This document shows positions 33,654 through 35,422 of a stretch of DNA of 35,422 bases, piece after piece. The DNA lies in IMG/VR virus record IMGVR_UViG_3300037674_001117, positions 1 through 35,422 of that record. The stretch is one strand, 5' to 3'. A program made the position numbers and the translations under genes. The first letter of the stretch is position 1. Each line of letters begins with the position of its first letter. This DNA is from a virus. Below the pieces are notes generated by a model. It saw only the letters and a list, made by a program, of their open reading frames with translations, had not been told where the DNA came from and made no database searches.

Positions 33654-35288
33654 TTAAAAAAAGTCGTGTTCTACTAAGTTTGCTGGATTGATTGCCTTCT
33701 TTACTCGTGATTTGGCAATTTCAAAATATTCTTTTTCTCTCTCTATACCCACATATTTTCTATCTAAAGTCACACAAGATATTGGTGTAGTTCCACTACC
33801 CATAAACGGGTCTAACACTACATCATCTTTTCTACTACCAAGTGTTACTAAATAACTGAATAGTTGGATTGGTTTTACCGTTGGATGGATATTTTTAGTT
33901 GGTAGTGTGGTGAATTTCTTCTCTACACCTTTCATATCTTTACTTGATTCTGGACTTTGACCATTATATATTTTTTGTTGTTTTTCAAAATCATCCAATC
34001 CCATATTCTTTTCTGACTTACTCGCCTTGGGAACTACTAAAAAGGGAAATGTCCGTTGTACCTCTGGTGCTAATTTTACCAATCTACTTTTCCACCACTC
34101 ATCTAAACTATAATATCTACTAAAATCTCCCTCATCTCCTTTACCTGGATTCTCTCCCGTACCTTCTTCATCATATGCCCAACCACCACTAAACATCTCA
34201 TTTGTATTTTGATATGCTCGACCACCAGTTGACTTAGTTTTCTTACCTGTATCTAATACTTTATCACTTACTAATAGGTTAGCGGCAAATCTACCGAGTG
34301 GTGATGCTTCTGCTGTATCATTATCTTCACTCTTAAATCCACTTGTCTTAAATACTGTATTTTCTTCTCTTGGTTTTCTCTTTGTGGTTTTTCTTGATGC
34401 CTGTATTCCTCTTGATAATCCTTCTCTATTTGGTTTTTCCCAACCACCTTCATACATCTTACCTTCACCTTTTTCATATTTCCCATCAAAGTTCATCATA
34501 GCAGCAACATTATCTTTATCAAACTGTTCTTTATCTCTCATACCCTCAAACGGTATTCTACACTCATCCAACCACGTTATACCCTTTTGATTATCAAGTG
34601 CTTGGTCTAAATAACCTTTCTTCTCTAATGGTTTCATTGCCACAATCACAACCTCTACTGCTGGTTTTGGTTGATATCCTGCATAAGAACCATCAAGTGA
34701 TTTTGCCTCATCTGATGCTGGGCCTGATGTTATTTCTTCCTCTCCATAACCAAATATATCTTTGTTGTTTCTGTTGGCGTGTGCCTTGGTGAATGTAGTT
34801 CCCTTTTTCTTGGCTTCTTCTACATCACCTCGTTTCTTTACTCCAATAACCTCTCGTTCTTTACCTAATCTTTTATCAACTGCCTTTCCTATATTCATAG
34901 CCTTTGGGAAACCTGTTGCGTATGCCCAATAGATTGGTGTGAAACTTACATCAAATCCTGCCTCTACCAAAGTCTGAACCATAATTGTCTGAACATCACT
35001 TCTTGGTGCACTCATTATAAATGATAATGCTCCTGGTTTCAATACTCGTAATGATTCTTCCCATATTGGAACAAAAAACTCTCTCATTCCATATGTGGTT
35101 TTTTTCATACCAGGACTCATCCAACCTACAGTTTGAGATTTAGTAGATTTTTTTTCTTCAAACTTATCCCAATGTTTACCCATAAATCCATATCCATATG
35201 GTGGGTCTGTGCAAAGTAAATCTACTGAATTATCATCAAGTTTTTTCAGTTCTTCTAAACAATCCCCATTGATTAGTTTACTATCCAT
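33654..35288 (-). CDS. DNA methyltransferase, DPPY beta-class
   Basis: A 544-residue enzyme with motif IV first: LLCTDPPYGYGF (24-35, DPPY 28-31), and motif I last: VVLDPFMGSGTTPIS (490-504), then VGIEREKEYFEIAKSR. This order is that of the beta class, mostly N6-adenine but also N4-cytosine enzymes. About 400 residues lie between, far longer than the usual target-recognition domain (100-200); they are Lys/Glu/Gly-rich and low in hydrophobic residues. No restriction partner is visible; a phage orphan methylase is likely. It starts 3 bases after the end of the right-edge gene. Confidence 0.88.
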   Translation of the reverse strand: MDSKLINGDCLEELKKLDDNSVDLLCTDPPYGYGFMGKHWDKFEEKKSTKSQTVGWMSPGMKKTTYGMREFFVPIWEESLRVLKPGALSFIMSAPRSDVQTIMVQTLVEAGFDVSFTPIYWAYATGFPKAMNIGKAVDKRLGKEREVIGVKKRGDVEEAKKKGTTFTKAHANRNNKDIFGYGEEEITSGPASDEAKSLDGSYAGYQPKPAVEVVIVAMKPLEKKGYLDQALDNQKGITWLDECRIPFEGMRDKEQFDKDNVAAMMNFDGKYEKGEGKMYEGGWEKPNREGLSRGIQASRKTTKRKPREENTVFKTSGFKSEDNDTAEASPLGRFAANLLVSDKVLDTGKKTKSTGGRAYQNTNEMFSGGWAYDEEGTGENPGKGDEGDFSRYYSLDEWWKSRLVKLAPEVQRTFPFLVVPKASKSEKNMGLDDFEKQQKIYNGQSPESSKDMKGVEKKFTTLPTKNIHPTVKPIQLFSYLVTLGSRKDDVVLDPFMGSGTTPISCVTLDRKYVGIEREKEYFEIAKSRVKKAINPANLVEHDFF

Positions 35289-35291
35289 TTT

Positions 35292-35422
35292 TTAGTAATC
35301 CCCTGTTTGACAAGTGTAACAAGGGCAATTCCCATACTTATCGGGATCTCCTTTGTATTCATTTACATACTCTCTAAAAGTTTTTACATCTTGTGCACCA
35401 CCATATTCGTATAACCATTTAC
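35292..35422 (-). CDS. C-terminus of a Cys-rich protein, cut by the right edge
   Basis: The last 43 codons of a gene entering from the right, in the frame ending at TAA 35294-35292. The readable end is acidic and Tyr-rich and finishes with NCPCYTCQTGDY, a C-x-C-x-x-C cluster that could bind metal. I cannot name it. Its stop lies 3 bases before the methyltransferase start, so both are likely in one operon. Confidence 0.5.
   Translation of the reverse strand, partial: KWLYEYGGAQDVKTFREYVNEYKGDPDKYGNCPCYTCQTGDY

Noticed and set aside
34271-34489. A minus-strand frame nested in the DPPY methyltransferase
   Set aside because: Another frame of the low-complexity Lys/Gly/Glu region; no start signal and no domain.
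1-35422. tRNA genes, CRISPR arrays, insertion sequences, integrase or attachment sites
   Set aside because: Coding genes cover nearly all bases; the few gaps are too short or show no cloverleaf, spaced repeats or terminal inverted repeats.

Overview
The window looks like part of the genome of a lytic tailed bacteriophage with a T4-type replisome and very AT-rich DNA (by eye about 30% GC). Every gene I accept lies on the minus strand, so transcription runs from high to low coordinates. Genes are packed with 1-35 base overlaps or gaps of a few bases, many as TAATG, ATGA or GTGA junctions. Shine-Dalgarno sites such as AGGAG are visible before several starts (sliding clamp, ClpP, Hc1-like protein), so the host is a bacterium. 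A B-family polymerase, gp45-like clamp, gp44/gp62-like loader and gp41/DnaB-like helicase point to a T4-like myovirus. A marine host is my inference from the gene mix (ClpP, B12-dependent RNR, long glycan cluster, low GC) and cannot be proved here.

Layout in transcription order. (1) 35.4-22.8 kb, replication and nucleotide metabolism: end of a Cys-rich protein, DPPY DNA methyltransferase, DnaB/gp41-like helicase, a 46-residue basic protein, monomeric adenosylcobalamin-dependent ribonucleotide reductase, type II (eukaryote-like) glutamine synthetase, DNA polymerase, sliding clamp, TSPPY DNA methyltransferase, clamp-loader ATPase and ClpP protease. (2) 22.8-21.3 kb, small genes: Hc1/histone H1-like protein, a small unknown, a zinc ribbon, a gp62-like loader subunit and a DUF1599/Nmad1-like protein. 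(3) 21.3-15.7 kb: a sugar-acid module (Gfo/Idh oxidoreductase, Ldh2-type dehydrogenase, CMP-sugar synthetase), a MORN-repeat protein, a Cas4/RecB-like nuclease, an unknown, a SLOG/YspA-like protein and a ribbon-helix-helix-like protein. (4) 15.7-0 kb, a glycan island: two GT4 enzymes, several GT-A and GT-B transferases, a DUF616 protein, two tandem sulfotransferase-like genes, and a GDP-sugar set (Gmd, a ColD-like PLP 3-dehydratase with His in place of the catalytic Lys, a ColC/Fcl-like epimerase-reductase), with an SGNH hydrolase and a further transferase cut by the left edge.

How the genes may work together. The phage appears to copy and methylate its own DNA and make its own deoxynucleotides. 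It also seems to build at least one activated deoxysugar (most simply GDP-L-colitose) and one CMP-activated acid sugar. About ten transferases could place these on an acceptor, and sulfotransferase-like and SGNH enzymes might decorate the product. The acceptor (virion protein, phage DNA or host surface glycan) cannot be told from the sequence. No tRNA, CRISPR array, insertion sequence or structural (head or tail) gene was seen. No gene-free stretch exceeds 300 bases; the longest inter-gene stretch, 31987-32248, holds one small gene and an AT-rich leader.
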